DNA of 49,683 nt from Anaerolineales bacterium (lineage in GTDB: Bacteria > Chloroflexota > Anaerolineae > Anaerolineales > Villigracilaceae), in the NCBI GenBank assembly GCA_016928525.1, contig JAFGKO010000104.1:1-49683 (forward strand). Reading direction: 5' to 3'. The notes below the pieces were generated by a model. That model was not told the DNA's origin, did no database searches, and was given only the letters and a program-made list of their open reading frames with translations. Shown here in pieces: positions 49,179 to 49,683 of this stretch. The translations under genes were made by a program, and so were the position numbers. The number at the start of each line of letters is the position of its first letter. The first letter of the stretch is position 1.

Positions 49179-49683
49179 TTAGCTGACCGGGCTGTACAAC
49201 GTCCGGTAGATCGTGTAAATCTCGTAGATGAAACGGATATAATCGCGCGTCTCTTGAAAGCGGATAACTTCCAGCAACAGGTCCTGATCGTCTCCCGCCA
49301 GTTCCTTCCAGATAGAGGCGTTGCCTGGACCGGCGTTATAAGCTGCCAGCGCGGCGTACAAATCGCCATCCAGTGAGTCTCGATTGGAACCAAGGTACTT
49401 TGATCCCAGGCGAATACTGACATATGGGCGGTATAAGTCTTCGGGATCGAAATCCACCGGCCAGCCCATCGATTTGGCAATGCTCGCGCCTGTGCTGGGG
49501 ATAATTTGCATCAGACCACGCGCTCCCGCAGTTGAACGGACAAAGCCTTCGAAGAGGCTTTCCTGCCGAACAACACTGAATAGGAAGAGTGGGTGCAAAC
49601 CGTACGTTTCGGCATCCGGGACGATCAAATCGGCGTAATACGTTCCATAACGAACATAATTGAAGTAAGGCGGCGCGCTTAGC
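49179..49683 (-). CDS. soluble lytic murein transglycosylase, C-terminal SLT domain (cut by window edge)
   Basis: The frame is open from the window end, reading LSAPPYFNYVRYGTYYADLI and on into the SLT domain. The catalytic Glu is in SVVRQESLFEGF, followed by STAGARGLMQIIPSTG and AALAAYNAGPGNASIW, the classic goose-lysozyme-like motifs of Slt70-type enzymes. It cleaves peptidoglycan glycan strands to give 1,6-anhydro ends. A TTG at 49628 is not the true start because the conserved YYADLI segment lies upstream of it. The N-terminal helical part and signal sequence would lie beyond 49683. Confidence 0.92.
   Translation of the reverse strand, partial: LSAPPYFNYVRYGTYYADLIVPDAETYGLHPLFLFSVVRQESLFEGFVRSTAGARGLMQIIPSTGASIAKSMGWPVDFDPEDLYRPYVSIRLGSKYLGSNRDSLDGDLYAALAAYNAGPGNASIWKELAGDDQDLLLEVIRFQETRDYIRFIYEIYTIYRTLYSPVS

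Overview
The window reads as a chromosomal segment of a member of the Chloroflexota, most likely class Anaerolineae. This is inferred from gene content: secreted proteins built from FGYPL-type repeats, a zinc-ribbon/LysM membrane protein, paired DUF2652 cyclase-like proteins, the NfeD/stomatin pair and many multidomain signalling proteins. No rRNA or other decisive taxonomic marker is present. There is one tRNA, no CRISPR array, no transposase and no phage gene. About 60 genes are supported, several only after correcting start sites, one by reading through a UGA codon and one by bridging a frameshift.

Layout. 1-7.4 kb (minus strand): a YdeI-like fragment, an alpha/beta hydrolase, a membrane histidine kinase, a methyltransferase/cyclase pair, an MFS exporter, and an ArsR-type regulator with a small partner behind a clear promoter and palindromic operator. 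7.4-14 kb: a LysM protein; an operon selD - 48-residue membrane protein - CorC/HlyC-type protein; an SPFH protein; a PyrK-like protein; and a secreted repeat protein. The selD gene carries an in-frame UGA exactly at the catalytic Cys/Sec position, so it is very probably a selenoprotein that ordinary gene calling truncates. 14-16.6 kb: wecC-wecB for UDP-ManNAcA. 16.8-23 kb (plus): NfeD-stomatin, a GNAT enzyme, a Tat-exported alkaline-phosphatase-superfamily enzyme with Thr at the nucleophile position, RNase D, a beta-CASP nuclease and tRNA-Ser(CGA), followed by a second copy of the tRNA 3' end.

23.4-36 kb is a signalling block. On the plus strand are a class III nucleotide cyclase, a receiver/glutaredoxin-like/thioredoxin-reductase-like fusion lacking redox cysteines, a cNMP-binding histidine kinase and a CoA-binding protein. 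On the minus strand an operon encodes two tandem DUF2652-SRPBCC proteins (one keeping cyclase catalytic residues, one having lost several) followed by a 1023-residue carrier-HEAT-cNMP-binding fusion. A ParB-like/UspA fusion and a receiver with a degenerate GGDEF domain follow. The parts suggest a cyclic-nucleotide network in which cyclases are encoded beside their effectors.

36-49.7 kb: smpB, an MFS protein, an RHH/PIN toxin-antitoxin pair with a palindrome across its promoter, a lipoprotein, a frameshifted Na+/Ca2+ exchanger with a P-II-like partner, a patatin operon, an L,D-transpeptidase, CcdA, a glutaredoxin-DUF2085 membrane protein, pgeF, yggS-yggT-yggU and a lytic transglycosylase cut by the window end. 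Several intergenic gaps hold inverted-repeat elements of about 30-125 bp. One family occurs twice. Several genes have a TATAAT-like hexamer 6-9 nt before the start codon, suggesting leaderless mRNAs.
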